DNA of 12,412 bases from NCBI GenBank assembly GCA_014378805.1, contig JACMMY010000183.1:1-12412 (forward strand), given 5' to 3'. The stretch's first letter is position 1. Every line of letters begins with the position of its first letter. Below, in pieces: positions 1-7,204 of this stretch. The notes beneath the pieces are model-generated. The model ran no database searches, was not told where the DNA came from, and saw only the letters and a list, made by a program, of their open reading frames with translations. Position numbers and translations under genes: made by a program. This stretch comes from Moraxellaceae bacterium. GTDB taxonomy: Bacteria; Pseudomonadota; Gammaproteobacteria; Pseudomonadales; Moraxellaceae.

Positions 1-123
1 CAAGGTAATGATGGCGTCCAAGGCAATGACGGTGCTCAAGGCGATCAAGGCGATCAAGGCAGAATGGGTAACACGGGTAAGACTGGTGAGAACACCACTG
101 TGATCGTGACCCCAGCTCAGTAA
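1..123 (+). CDS. Collagen-like (Gly-X-Y) protein, C-terminal end only
   Basis: The frame is open from base 1 and ends at TAA 121-123, giving the last 40 residues of a protein whose start lies outside the window. The visible part is ten consecutive Gly-X-Y triplets (GND, GVQ, GND, GAQ, GDQ, GDQ, GRM, GNT, GKT, GEN) followed by a short non-repetitive tail, TTVIVTPAQ. This pattern is that of bacterial collagen-like proteins, which form triple helices and are usually surface exposed or secreted. X/Y positions are Asp/Gln/Asn rich and contain no proline, as is common in bacterial collagens lacking prolyl hydroxylation. No membrane anchor, LPXTG motif or beta-barrel is seen in the tail, so attachment would have to depend on the missing N-terminal part. 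The repeat is reliable; the function of the whole protein cannot be told. Confidence 0.8.
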   Translation, partial: QGNDGVQGNDGAQGDQGDQGRMGNTGKTGENTTVIVTPAQ

Positions 124-133
124 TCACAATCCT

Positions 134-167
134 AAAAAATGTTGGGTTACGCGTATCGTAGCCCAAC
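134..167 (-). terminator. Rho-independent terminator for frmA, probably bidirectional
   Basis: An 11-bp stem (141-151 paired with 157-167, one T.G wobble, loop CGTAT) lies 18 bases past the frmA stop. Read on the minus strand it is followed by ATTTTTT (140 down to 134), a good U-tract. On the plus strand it follows the collagen-like gene by 17 bases but only AAATTCT comes after it, so termination in that direction is probably weaker. Confidence 0.75.
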
Positions 168-184
168 AAATTCTATCGTGTTCA

Positions 185-1291
185 TTAATACACAATCACC
201 GAACGAATCGACTCACCGCGCTTCATCAAATCAAAACCTTCATTGATCTGATCTAAACGCAAATGATGTGTAATCAAATCATCAATATTCAACTTGCCGT
301 CCATATACCAATCGACGATCTTAGGCACATCAGTACGCCCACGCGCGCCGCCAAACGCCGAACCTTCCCACTTACGCCCCGTGACTAATTGGAATGGACG
401 CGTACTGATCTCAGCACCCGCTTCCGCCACGCCGATGATAATGCTGCGTCCCCAACCTTTATGCGACGACTCCAGCGACTGACGCATCGTTGTGGTGTTA
501 CCAATACATTCAAATGAATAATCAGAACCGCCATCAGTCAGTTGAATAATCGCATCAACCACATTGGGTACATCTTTCGGATTAATAAAATGCGTCATAC
601 CAAATTTACGCGCCATCGCCTCACGCGCAGGATTGGTGTCGATACCGATGATTTTGCCAGCACCAACCATTTTGGCACCTTGAATCACATTCAAACCAAT
701 ACCACCTAAACCGAACACAACGACATTCGCACCAGCTTCTACTTTAGCGGTAAATAAAACGGCACCTACTCCAGTTGTTACACCACAACCGATATAACAG
801 ACCTTATCAAACGGCGCATCCGAACGGATCTTTGCCAGCGCAATCTCAGGTACAACGATGTGATTCGCAAATGTCGACGTGCCCATATAATGCAAAATTG
901 GCTGACCATCGAGCGAGAAACGCGATGAACCATCAGGCATCAAGCCTTGACCTTGCGTCGTGCGAATCGCTTGGCACAGATTGGTTTTTTGCGACAAACA
1001 GAATTTACATTGACGACATTCAGGGGTATAAAGCGGAATCACATGATCACCCGCTTTCAGTGACGTCACGCCTGCGCCCACTTCAAGGACAACGCCAGCA
1101 CCTTCATGCCCCAAAATCGCAGGAAAACGCCCTTCTGGATCAGCACCTGACAAGGTGTAATAATCAGTATGACAAATTCCTGTGGCTTTTATTTCCACCA
1201 AGACTTCACCAGTACGCGGCGGCGCAAGATCGACTTCGTGAATCGTCAGTGGTTGTCCAGCAGCCCATGCAATCGCGGCACGTGTTTTCAT
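185..1291 (-). CDS. frmA: S-(hydroxymethyl)glutathione dehydrogenase / class III alcohol dehydrogenase
   Basis: Cytosolic zinc enzyme that oxidises S-hydroxymethylglutathione (spontaneous adduct of formaldehyde and glutathione) to S-formylglutathione with NAD+. The 368 residues match the family's usual length. Visible are the catalytic zinc ligands C40, H62-E63 and C169, the structural zinc cysteines C92, C95, C98 and C106, the Rossmann motif GLGGIG at 194-199 with D218 closing the second strand, and the class III signature around R110 (TQGQGLMPDG) that binds the glutathione carboxylates. The start is supported by AAGGAG (1304-1299) seven bases upstream of ATG. No frmR repressor or frmB esterase is adjacent, so it may stand alone or be read from the C13 peptidase gene 60 bp upstream. 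That gap holds a perfect dyad (1322-1347) that could be an operator. NAD-dependent S-nitrosoglutathione reduction is a known second activity of the family. Confidence 0.96.
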   Translation of the reverse strand: MKTRAAIAWAAGQPLTIHEVDLAPPRTGEVLVEIKATGICHTDYYTLSGADPEGRFPAILGHEGAGVVLEVGAGVTSLKAGDHVIPLYTPECRQCKFCLSQKTNLCQAIRTTQGQGLMPDGSSRFSLDGQPILHYMGTSTFANHIVVPEIALAKIRSDAPFDKVCYIGCGVTTGVGAVLFTAKVEAGANVVVFGLGGIGLNVIQGAKMVGAGKIIGIDTNPAREAMARKFGMTHFINPKDVPNVVDAIIQLTDGGSDYSFECIGNTTTMRQSLESSHKGWGRSIIIGVAEAGAEISTRPFQLVTGRKWEGSAFGGARGRTDVPKIVDWYMDGKLNIDDLITHHLRLDQINEGFDLMKRGESIRSVIVY

Positions 1292-1321
1292 GAAGGAACT
1301 CCTTATCTGGTAAATACGATT

Positions 1322-1347
1322 AATATTGACGCGTTCATATCAATATT
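1322..1347. promoter_or_regulatory. Perfect 8-bp dyad upstream of frmA, candidate operator
   Basis: AATATTGA (1322-1329) and TCAATATT (1340-1347) are exact inverted copies separated by 10 bases, in the 60-bp gap between the C13 peptidase stop and the frmA start. The minus-strand TTGATA inside one arm resembles a -35 box, but no good -10 at 16-18 bp was found. The arms are AT-only apart from one pair and no T-run follows, so a terminator is unlikely. A regulator binding site is the favoured but unproven reading. Confidence 0.35.
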
Positions 1348-1351
1348 CTCA

Positions 1352-2833
1352 TTAATTTGGACTATCGACCGCAGCAATTTTATGTTGCGACGGAATCTTC
1401 ATTGCAGGCAAATGTAAAGACGGCATCACAGAAGTCGATAGGGATATTTCAGGCGGCGAAGTGGTCTCCGTCAGCGCAGGAAATAATCGACTTTCAATCT
1501 GCGGCAAAATCGTCGCAATATTTGTCCCCACTTGCATCTGTGGACTAGAAGGTGGATAACCTGCCTCTTTCTCTCGCTTGCTAATCAATTTTTTTGCAAC
1601 TTCAAATGCAGCGGTCAGTGAGTTTTGATCACGCATCGCTTCAGCAAAGAAAGCCCGACCAAAGTAGGTATAATCCGCTTCAGTAGAACAGCCAAAGGAT
1701 GGCTTATTGGCTGCAGAGGCGGTAATAACAATCGTATTCGGTGACTGCAATGCTGGAATAAAACTACCTGAATAACATGACGAAATCACCAAGACGCGCC
1801 AACGAATATTAGAGCGATCTAAAGTTTCGCGTAGCCACTGTGGATTGAGTGAATTCAAACCAATCGGATCATTCGCCAGCTCAAAAATATTTTGATTGCC
1901 ATGTGACGTCATAAATAAAAATAGCACATCATCCGAACCCATTTGCTGACCAACTCGCGCCAATGCGCGGGCTATACTGGTTCGGCTCGCGATCGGTAAA
2001 GTTGCTTGAGTATTGGCATTATTAATCAACGCCAACGAACGTCCAAGCGTGCCAAATCGCGTATCAAACTGACGTTGGGTATTCTCGACTTCAGTCTTAA
2101 ACACATCCTGATAACCGGCGCCAGCCACACCCATAAAGTACCAATGCGTCTCGCCAAACACGCCTTTTTGCAACTGACTGAGCATATCGTCGAGCAGGCG
2201 CGGCTGGGCATATAACGCCTCTTCCGACAACACGACTGGCTCAACTTGCGCCTCAACTTTCCAGATCGGTTGACTGCTGACCGCCTGTTGCCAAATCGCT
2301 AAGGTCACAATCGTGCCGACCAAAATCAGAATTTGTTCCCACCACGGCCAGCGTAATTGCTTAGCAAAAATCAATACCAACGATACGGTTTGCCAAATAA
2401 ACAACACTAAAAAGAGCGAATTCATCCACGGCAAGATAAAATCTGGTAAGCGATTTATCAAGCCAAGGTATTGCAACAAACTTTGAAACAACGCAATGTA
2501 AATATCCGCCGCCAACCACAAAATCACTGGCACGAGCACTAGTCGCCCAAGGCCATTACGCTGCGCAATAAAGATTCCTGCAATCAGCGCAATGAACGGC
2601 CAGAGCAGATAACTCGCGAGCCCCTGACTGTTAAAATGCCCTTCGCCATTGGCTGTTAACCAACTGAACAAGGTGTTTGCTAACACTGCCAAAATAGCGA
2701 GAAACACCAGTTGCAACGCACTTGGATTGACTGATCGAAAAGCACGCCGCGAACTAAGCAACATCCACAATGCTGCTCGCTGGTTGGCAAATAGATCTGA
2801 AAAAAAACTTTGAGACGGGGGCAGCTCAATCAT
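1352..2833 (-). CDS. Membrane-anchored C13-family (legumain/caspase-like) cysteine peptidase
   Basis: The 493-residue protein has two parts. Residues about 39-185 hold around five hydrophobic segments (roughly 39-59, 71-90, 96-116, 132-156, 165-182), so it is an inner-membrane protein. Residues about 200-450 form a soluble clan CD peptidase-like domain with the paired catalytic motifs TSHG (H311) and SSCYSG (C353), each after a hydrophobic strand (VLFLFM and RVLVIS), as in peptidase family C13, the legumain/GPI-transamidase family. A Pro/Ser/Thr-rich tail (about 455-493) follows. Clan CD enzymes cut after Asn, Asp, Lys or Arg; the specificity here cannot be read from sequence. The ATG follows an in-frame TGA nine bases upstream, so the frame cannot start earlier; no good SD is seen, and M24 is a less likely alternative. 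It lies between bioD and frmA with no obvious functional link. Its substrate and role are unknown. Confidence 0.85.
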   Translation of the reverse strand: MIELPPSQSFFSDLFANQRAALWMLLSSRRAFRSVNPSALQLVFLAILAVLANTLFSWLTANGEGHFNSQGLASYLLWPFIALIAGIFIAQRNGLGRLVLVPVILWLAADIYIALFQSLLQYLGLINRLPDFILPWMNSLFLVLFIWQTVSLVLIFAKQLRWPWWEQILILVGTIVTLAIWQQAVSSQPIWKVEAQVEPVVLSEEALYAQPRLLDDMLSQLQKGVFGETHWYFMGVAGAGYQDVFKTEVENTQRQFDTRFGTLGRSLALINNANTQATLPIASRTSIARALARVGQQMGSDDVLFLFMTSHGNQNIFELANDPIGLNSLNPQWLRETLDRSNIRWRVLVISSCYSGSFIPALQSPNTIVITASAANKPSFGCSTEADYTYFGRAFFAEAMRDQNSLTAAFEVAKKLISKREKEAGYPPSSPQMQVGTNIATILPQIESRLFPALTETTSPPEISLSTSVMPSLHLPAMKIPSQHKIAAVDSPN

Positions 2834-2898
2834 GGGATTTCAGCTTAGGACTCTCTTTACTGATGATTTAAAAAAATCAAATGAACTTGAAAACGCAC

Positions 2899-2926
2899 AT
2901 TATCCCAATACAAAGGGTCATGAAAA
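2899..2926 (-). promoter_or_regulatory. Candidate extended -10 promoter for the C13 peptidase gene
   Basis: On the minus strand TTTTCA (2926-2921), a 16-bp spacer and GATAAT (2904-2899) preceded by TGG form a sigma70-like promoter with an extended -10. Transcription would begin near 2892, leaving a ~58-base leader before the ATG at 2833. The surrounding bioD/C13 gap (2834-3091) is strongly AT rich and I find no gene in it. A GCAT...ATGC mini-stem at 3071-3084 just past bioD is too weak and lacks a U-run to be called a terminator, so read-through from bioD is possible. Confidence 0.35.
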
Positions 2927-3091
2927 CCCAAAGTCTCAATATGAAATAGTCTTGCAAATGAATGCTAAATGACCTGAATTCAGATAAAAATTACACATGT
3001 AAATTAAGACTGAAATCGAGATTAATTGATATAAATAATTTGTAAATATGATTAACTTCTATCCAATTAAGCATATCTAGATGCCAAAAGC

Positions 3092-3850
3092 TCAAGCGGT
3101 CGGATCCATTTCATGAGGCAATCGAATCATTGATGACAGCGCATTCACATTCAAGATTTTCTGAAACGGTAAAACGCCCAAGCAAGGTGCCTGCAACCGT
3201 TCTGCCAATGATGTACATTGCGCGTCAATCATCTCCGCAGTTTGATCATCATCTAACACTGTTGCCACCCAACCAGCGAGCTGTAAACCATCACGGCGAA
3301 TGACTTCAGCAGTTAATAGCGCATGGTTTAAGCACCCCAAACGAATTCGTACCACTAAGATCACAGGTTTTTGCAGTAACCGCGCGATATCCGCCACCGT
3401 TTCACGAGCATTGATCGGCACACGCCAACCACCAGCCCCTTCGACGATGACCAAATCCGCACGCGTCGACAACGCTGCACGAACCTGCCCTACGACGCGT
3501 TCCGCACGCAAGCTCACACCAACTTCCGCTGCGGCAAGATGTGGTGAAATGGGTGATGGCAAACGAATCGGCGCTATGAGCATCGGATCTATTGCAACAC
3601 TCGCATGTTCACTCATGCGCGCAGCATCGCCACTGACGAGCACTTCTTTACCGTTCACGATTTCAGTGTCGCAACCCGCCGTGATCGGTTTCACACCAAA
3701 CGCACTCAATCCTAATAACTTTGCCCGCGCCAATAACGTACACGACACCACAGTCTTACCGACATCAGTATCTGTCCCCGCGACGAAGAATACTTGTCGC
3801 GGTTTTGGTACTTGTGGAGCAAGAATAGTTTCGGTCACGAATTCACTCAC
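3092..3850 (-). CDS. bioD: Dethiobiotin synthetase
   Basis: Catalyses the ATP- and CO2-dependent closure of the ureido ring of 7,8-diaminopelargonate to give dethiobiotin, the penultimate step of biotin synthesis, in the cytosol. The P-loop is GTDTDVGKT (25-33), followed by KPI (54-56), SPHLAA (102-107, substrate-binding loop) and EGAGGW (137-142, the Mg/phosphate-binding Glu region). At 252 residues it is a little longer than the usual ~225, mostly through an 18-residue N-terminal extension before the first beta strand. The start is a GTG at 3850 (an in-frame TGA lies 9 bases upstream); a second GTG at codon 5 is an alternative and neither has a clear SD. The gene lies 23 bases after bioC, consistent with co-transcription and possibly low expression. 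bioA, bioF and bioB are not in the window. Confidence 0.95.
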   Translation of the reverse strand: MSEFVTETILAPQVPKPRQVFFVAGTDTDVGKTVVSCTLLARAKLLGLSAFGVKPITAGCDTEIVNGKEVLVSGDAARMSEHASVAIDPMLIAPIRLPSPISPHLAAAEVGVSLRAERVVGQVRAALSTRADLVIVEGAGGWRVPINARETVADIARLLQKPVILVVRIRLGCLNHALLTAEVIRRDGLQLAGWVATVLDDDQTAEMIDAQCTSLAERLQAPCLGVLPFQKILNVNALSSMIRLPHEMDPTA

Positions 3851-3873
3851 TAATTCAAATCATTTTTGAAAAT

Positions 3874-4617
3874 CTACAGCACACGTAACTGCATGTAGAG
3901 AACTTGATATTCTAAGGTAATCGGCTCGACATCACGCAGCCAAGCACGGAACTGCGACATGGACACAGGCGTTTGCGCACGACCTATACGATTCCCGCCC
4001 ATGAGTTTCAGTGTATGTAGTAAATCTTGTAGATGATTAAATGGCTGACTCCAGCACTTTTCAGTCACAGAAACCACTTCCACCGATTGCGCAGCTGCCG
4101 TACTTGTCCACTCCTCAGCAGGCAGAAAATCAAATAGAGGCAAATCAGGATAACGCGTATGCACACTGGCAAAGGAACCTTGTACAGGCACGGCCAACCA
4201 CAACACACCGCCCGATTTCACCACCCGACACAGCTCAGACACAATCAAAGGACCCAGACAATGCAACGCAAAATGACTCGCCATCCGATCGATTGCTTGA
4301 TCGGCAAACGGCAACTGCCGAATATCGCCTTGCACAGGCGTAACACCATCCAAACCTATGACATGTGCCAACATCGCAGGCGATTGATCTAACGCAAAAA
4401 CCTGTTGCTGTTGTGCAGCGATTTTCTTAGCAATCGCCCCTGTTCCACAACCGACATCCAGCCATTGCTGCGAATGAGCAGGCAAAAATTCACCACTCGC
4501 CTGCATCAATTTAAATAAGAAATCAGCAGATTCACGCTGCAACAAAGTCACCCGATCATAACTTTCAGAAGCGTGATCAAAGGCTTGCCAAACGGCAACA
4601 TCAGGTGTGTTATTCAT
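3874..4617 (-). CDS. bioC: Malonyl-ACP O-methyltransferase BioC
   Basis: SAM-dependent methyltransferase that methyl-esterifies malonyl-ACP so that the fatty-acid synthase can build the pimeloyl chain of biotin. With the start at ATG 4617 the protein has 247 residues. It opens with a segment typical of BioC (AFDHASESYD, 12-21), has SAM motif I DVGCGTG at 54-60, and ends in a YQVLY segment like that common at BioC C-termini. The frame is open back to 4683, but that longer version would overlap rsmJ by 74 bases and add 22 hydrophobic residues not expected in this family. The chosen start overlaps the rsmJ stop in ATGAATAA (4617-4610), an arrangement that suggests translational coupling, which may compensate for the lack of an SD. 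Adjacency to bioD supports BioC over a generic class I methyltransferase. Confidence 0.88.
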   Translation of the reverse strand: MNNTPDVAVWQAFDHASESYDRVTLLQRESADFLFKLMQASGEFLPAHSQQWLDVGCGTGAIAKKIAAQQQQVFALDQSPAMLAHVIGLDGVTPVQGDIRQLPFADQAIDRMASHFALHCLGPLIVSELCRVVKSGGVLWLAVPVQGSFASVHTRYPDLPLFDFLPAEEWTSTAAAQSVEVVSVTEKCWSQPFNHLQDLLHTLKLMGGNRIGRAQTPVSMSQFRAWLRDVEPITLEYQVLYMQLRVL

Positions 4618-5470
4618 GATCAATGACTGGAATGAGATCATTGGAAAGATGATGCTGAAAATAACCATCAAAGCGGCAAGCATCCCCTAACCAACGATGA
4701 GCAGGTTCAATGCCTGCAAGTGGTTCAGCTAATCGAGGACGTTTCACCACCACGCGTTTGGCGACATTCATCGCCAGCGGCAATAAGGCATCGCCCCAAT
4801 CAATGTCGACATCGCTATGACGTGGAATGGATAAGAGATGCTGTAAAATTTGCATTTCTTTTTTAACAAGAGGTTGTTTTTTGTCCGTAGCGGCTTTAGG
4901 AAACATCGGATCAAGATACACCACATCTACGGCACTATGGATGGCATGATCAACCAAATATGCCTCAGATTTGGCAAAAACGACCGTCATCCGGTTCACA
5001 GCGTGATGCAATCGTTCATCGCTAAATCGTATTGCTTGTGCCTTCGCATCCATCAGCAAAGCCGCCAAAATCGGATGCCGCTCAACCATTGTCACTGATG
5101 CGCCTAGCCAAGCTAAAAGCAACGCATCGTGCCCAAGACCTGCCGTCGCATCGATGATATTCGCCGTTGATGAAATCAAACACGCACGTGCCAGCAACTC
5201 ATTCCGAATCCCTGCACGATACAAGCGCTGCAACTGCCCGACCCAATCGGGCTGCATTTTCATCCCATTTGCTGCAAGCCACAAACCTTGTTCATCATAA
5301 ATCAAACAGAGTTCAGGTCGCTTGCGCAATTCACGTGCAGTCGGCGTTTCTGCTTGCTCCTCAAGCACCAACGCATAGTCGTCAGTATTCAATGCAAACC
5401 ACTGTTGCACGGCTTGGGCTTGTTGAGCCGTTTGCGGCAAATAAATTAGGTGCACGCAAACGCTCGGCAC
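4610..5470 (-). CDS. rsmJ: 16S rRNA (guanine1516-N2)-methyltransferase RsmJ
   Basis: Methylates N2 of G1516 in the 3' minor domain of 16S rRNA using SAM. The 286-residue protein carries the family signatures DATAGLGHD (107-115, SAM motif I), VERHP (129-133, the acidic end of strand 2) and VYLDPMFP (184-191), the last being characteristic of RsmJ/YhiQ. It is somewhat longer than the ~250-residue E. coli protein, with an N-terminal region of ~100 residues before the methyltransferase core. The start is GTG at 5470 with GATGAG six bases upstream; no earlier in-frame start exists after the uppP stop. It begins 22 bases after uppP and its stop overlaps bioC, placing it inside a uppP-rsmJ-bioC-bioD operon. 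Confidence 0.93.
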   Translation of the reverse strand: MPSVCVHLIYLPQTAQQAQAVQQWFALNTDDYALVLEEQAETPTARELRKRPELCLIYDEQGLWLAANGMKMQPDWVGQLQRLYRAGIRNELLARACLISSTANIIDATAGLGHDALLLAWLGASVTMVERHPILAALLMDAKAQAIRFSDERLHHAVNRMTVVFAKSEAYLVDHAIHSAVDVVYLDPMFPKAATDKKQPLVKKEMQILQHLLSIPRHSDVDIDWGDALLPLAMNVAKRVVVKRPRLAEPLAGIEPAHRWLGDACRFDGYFQHHLSNDLIPVIDHE

Positions 5471-5492
5471 AGTGATCTCATCAAACCTAGAC

Positions 5493-6320
5493 TTATGCGC
5501 TCCAATTCACCCAACCCATATATGATGACAATAAAATCAATGCACCAAAGATAATGCGATAGTAAGCAAACACCGTAAAATCGTGATTAGTGATGTAGCG
5601 CATCAAAGCGCGGATCACCAGCAATGCGGAAATAAAAGACACCACAAATCCAACCGCAAATATCGGAAAATCAGCCGCTACAAACGCATCACGGTTTTTG
5701 AAAACATCATAAAGCGTAGCGGCAAACATGGTCGGAATCGCTAAAAAGAACGAAAATTCAGCAGCCACTTTCCGTGACACACCAAACAACAAACCACCAA
5801 TAATCGTTGCGCCTGAACGCGATGTTCCTGGAATCAGAGCCGCGCATTGTGCCAAACCGACTTTCAGCGCATCTAACGGCTGCATATCATCGATATCATG
5901 AATGCGAATATTATGGGTACGCTTCTCCGCCCACAAAATAATAAATCCACCGACCACTAATGCAATCGCAACCGTCACCGCATTAAAGAAATGCGCTTTG
6001 ATCGCGTGAATGGTTAAAAACCCTAAGATCGCGGCAGGTAAAAATGCAATCAAGACATTCAACGTAAAACGCCAAGCGGCTGGCTGATTCTTTAGCAAAC
6101 CTTGAATCACCGTAATGAGTTTCACACGATACTCATAACACACCGACAAAATTGCACCTAACTGAATGGCAACTTCAAACACATCACGCTTTTCTTTAGT
6201 CCAAAAGTTCAACAGCTCCGCCGTCAAAATTAAGTGCCCTGTACTCGACACAGGCAGAAACTCCGTGATACCTTCCACGATGCCCATAATGACGGCTTGA
6301 CACAATAATACGATATCCAT
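5493..6320 (-). CDS. uppP: Undecaprenyl-diphosphate phosphatase
   Basis: Integral inner-membrane enzyme that converts undecaprenyl diphosphate to the monophosphate lipid carrier for peptidoglycan and other envelope polymers; extra copies give bacitracin resistance, hence the older name bacA. The 275 residues match the usual ~270. Both catalytic regions are present: EGITEFLPVSSTGH (16-29) with the conserved Glu pair and His29, and PGTSRSG (164-170) with the essential Arg168. Several long hydrophobic segments follow the family topology (for example about 89-107, 114-131, 215-233, 251-267). The ATG at 6320 is preceded by AGAGAGACCC, a modest SD. The 89-base gap to tsaB contains TG-n-TATTAA on the minus strand (near 6350), a possible extended -10 element without a convincing -35. 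Confidence 0.96.
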   Translation of the reverse strand: MDIVLLCQAVIMGIVEGITEFLPVSSTGHLILTAELLNFWTKEKRDVFEVAIQLGAILSVCYEYRVKLITVIQGLLKNQPAAWRFTLNVLIAFLPAAILGFLTIHAIKAHFFNAVTVAIALVVGGFIILWAEKRTHNIRIHDIDDMQPLDALKVGLAQCAALIPGTSRSGATIIGGLLFGVSRKVAAEFSFFLAIPTMFAATLYDVFKNRDAFVAADFPIFAVGFVVSFISALLVIRALMRYITNHDFTVFAYYRIIFGALILLSSYMGWVNWSA

Positions 6321-6409
6321 GGGTCTCTCTTAAAAACGCTTAGAACAGTTAATATCACGAGCACATTTGCTCAATCTAAAATCAAAAACTCAGTATCACA
6401 TCTAAAAAA

Positions 6410-7093
6410 CTAATATGAAATCTTGCGTTGCTGGTCTAATTTCTTCCACGCATCATCCCGTAAATACACAGGCAATGCCTCTGCCGCCGTCACAGTTTGA
6501 CCATGCTGTAATGCCTGCCAACCCAAGAAACCAATATCATGCGCAGTCGCGCTCAATTCAACGATGCGCGGTAAATCTCCTGCAACATCGGCATCGACTA
6601 ATAGGCTGCCACTGCCAACCAAAGCCTGCGTTCCTTCAGCCATATTCACTGCGTTATATGCCGCTAATTGCTCTTCACCGATCATTTGCATCACACCGCT
6701 TTGATCAAGCTGAAACGATGCCGCATACACTTCATTCATCCGTGCATCAATCACGGCGCACACGCGGTTTAAACCTTTTTGCGCATAAGCATGTTGGGCT
6801 AACGCCTGTAATGTTGAAACCGCGATGACGGGTAAATCATGTGCCCACGCGAGTGCTTGCGTAACAGCCGCGTTAATTCGCACGCCACTAAACGAACCTG
6901 GGCCACGGCTAAAGGCAATCGCGGTTAAATCTTTAAAACTTAAATTGCACTCAGCTAGAACCGCATCAATCATTGGCAAAATGAGTCGGGTTTGTTCGCG
7001 CGCACGCGTGTCCAAACGCTCGGCTTGCACGCCTGACGCATCATATAAAACAACAGAACACTGATCCGTTGCGGTCTCAAGTGCAAGAAGCAT
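6410..7093 (-). CDS. tsaB: tRNA t6A biosynthesis protein TsaB
   Basis: Non-catalytic partner of TsaD that, with TsaE and TsaC, forms N6-threonylcarbamoyladenosine at A37 of ANN-decoding tRNAs. It has the ASKHA-fold beginning LLALETATDQCSVVLYD (2-18) and the signature GPGSFSGVRI (64-73). It lacks the metal-binding histidines of TsaD, as expected for TsaB. The frame is open from a GTG at 7099, but AGGGG sits directly against that GTG and five bases before the ATG at 7093, so the ATG start (227 residues) is preferred. It heads the minus-strand block and diverges from mobA. A perfect 11-bp palindrome GATTACTAATC (7121-7131) lies in the leader. Confidence 0.93.
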   Translation of the reverse strand: MLLALETATDQCSVVLYDASGVQAERLDTRAREQTRLILPMIDAVLAECNLSFKDLTAIAFSRGPGSFSGVRINAAVTQALAWAHDLPVIAVSTLQALAQHAYAQKGLNRVCAVIDARMNEVYAASFQLDQSGVMQMIGEEQLAAYNAVNMAEGTQALVGSGSLLVDADVAGDLPRIVELSATAHDIGFLGWQALQHGQTVTAAEALPVYLRDDAWKKLDQQRKISY

Positions 7094-7144
7094 GTTCACC
7101 CCTAAACGGATTGGCTCAGCGATTACTAATCAAAAAACACGCTG

Positions 7145-7172
7145 TTCAATCCACAAACAATTGGACTATCAT
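7145..7172 (+). promoter_or_regulatory. Candidate sigma70 promoter for mobA
   Basis: TTCAAT (7145-7150), a 16-bp spacer and TATCAT (7167-7172, five of six matches to the -10 consensus) lie 33 bases before the first ATG of mobA. A second -10-like TATAAA at 7196-7201 touches that ATG but has no -35; if it were used, translation would have to start at a later Met. Confidence 0.3.
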
Positions 7173-7204
7173 GAGCAATAAGCACGTCACGGCACTATAA
7201 AAAA

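Noticed and set aside
141..167. Possible CRISPR-like or attachment-site repeat
   Set aside because: Single inverted repeat beside a U-tract; fully explained as a transcription terminator.
775..1293. 172-codon open frame on the plus strand
   Set aside because: Lies wholly antisense to frmA, whose every catalytic residue is intact; no SD and no recognisable domain.
3300..3869. 189-codon open frame on the plus strand
   Set aside because: Antisense to bioD; its composition (Thr/Ala/Asn rich) is what the complement of this gene produces.
4617..4683. N-terminally longer BioC with a hydrophobic leader
   Set aside because: Would overlap rsmJ by 74 bases; the added residues read as a shadow of rsmJ, and BioC proteins are cytosolic without such a leader.
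6359..6372. GAGCA/TGCTC hairpin between tsaB and uppP as a terminator
   Set aside because: Only 5 bp with no T-run on either side.
7100..7204. tRNA or small RNA gene between tsaB and mobA
   Set aside because: No cloverleaf, T-loop consensus or terminator hairpin; the region looks like two divergent promoters.
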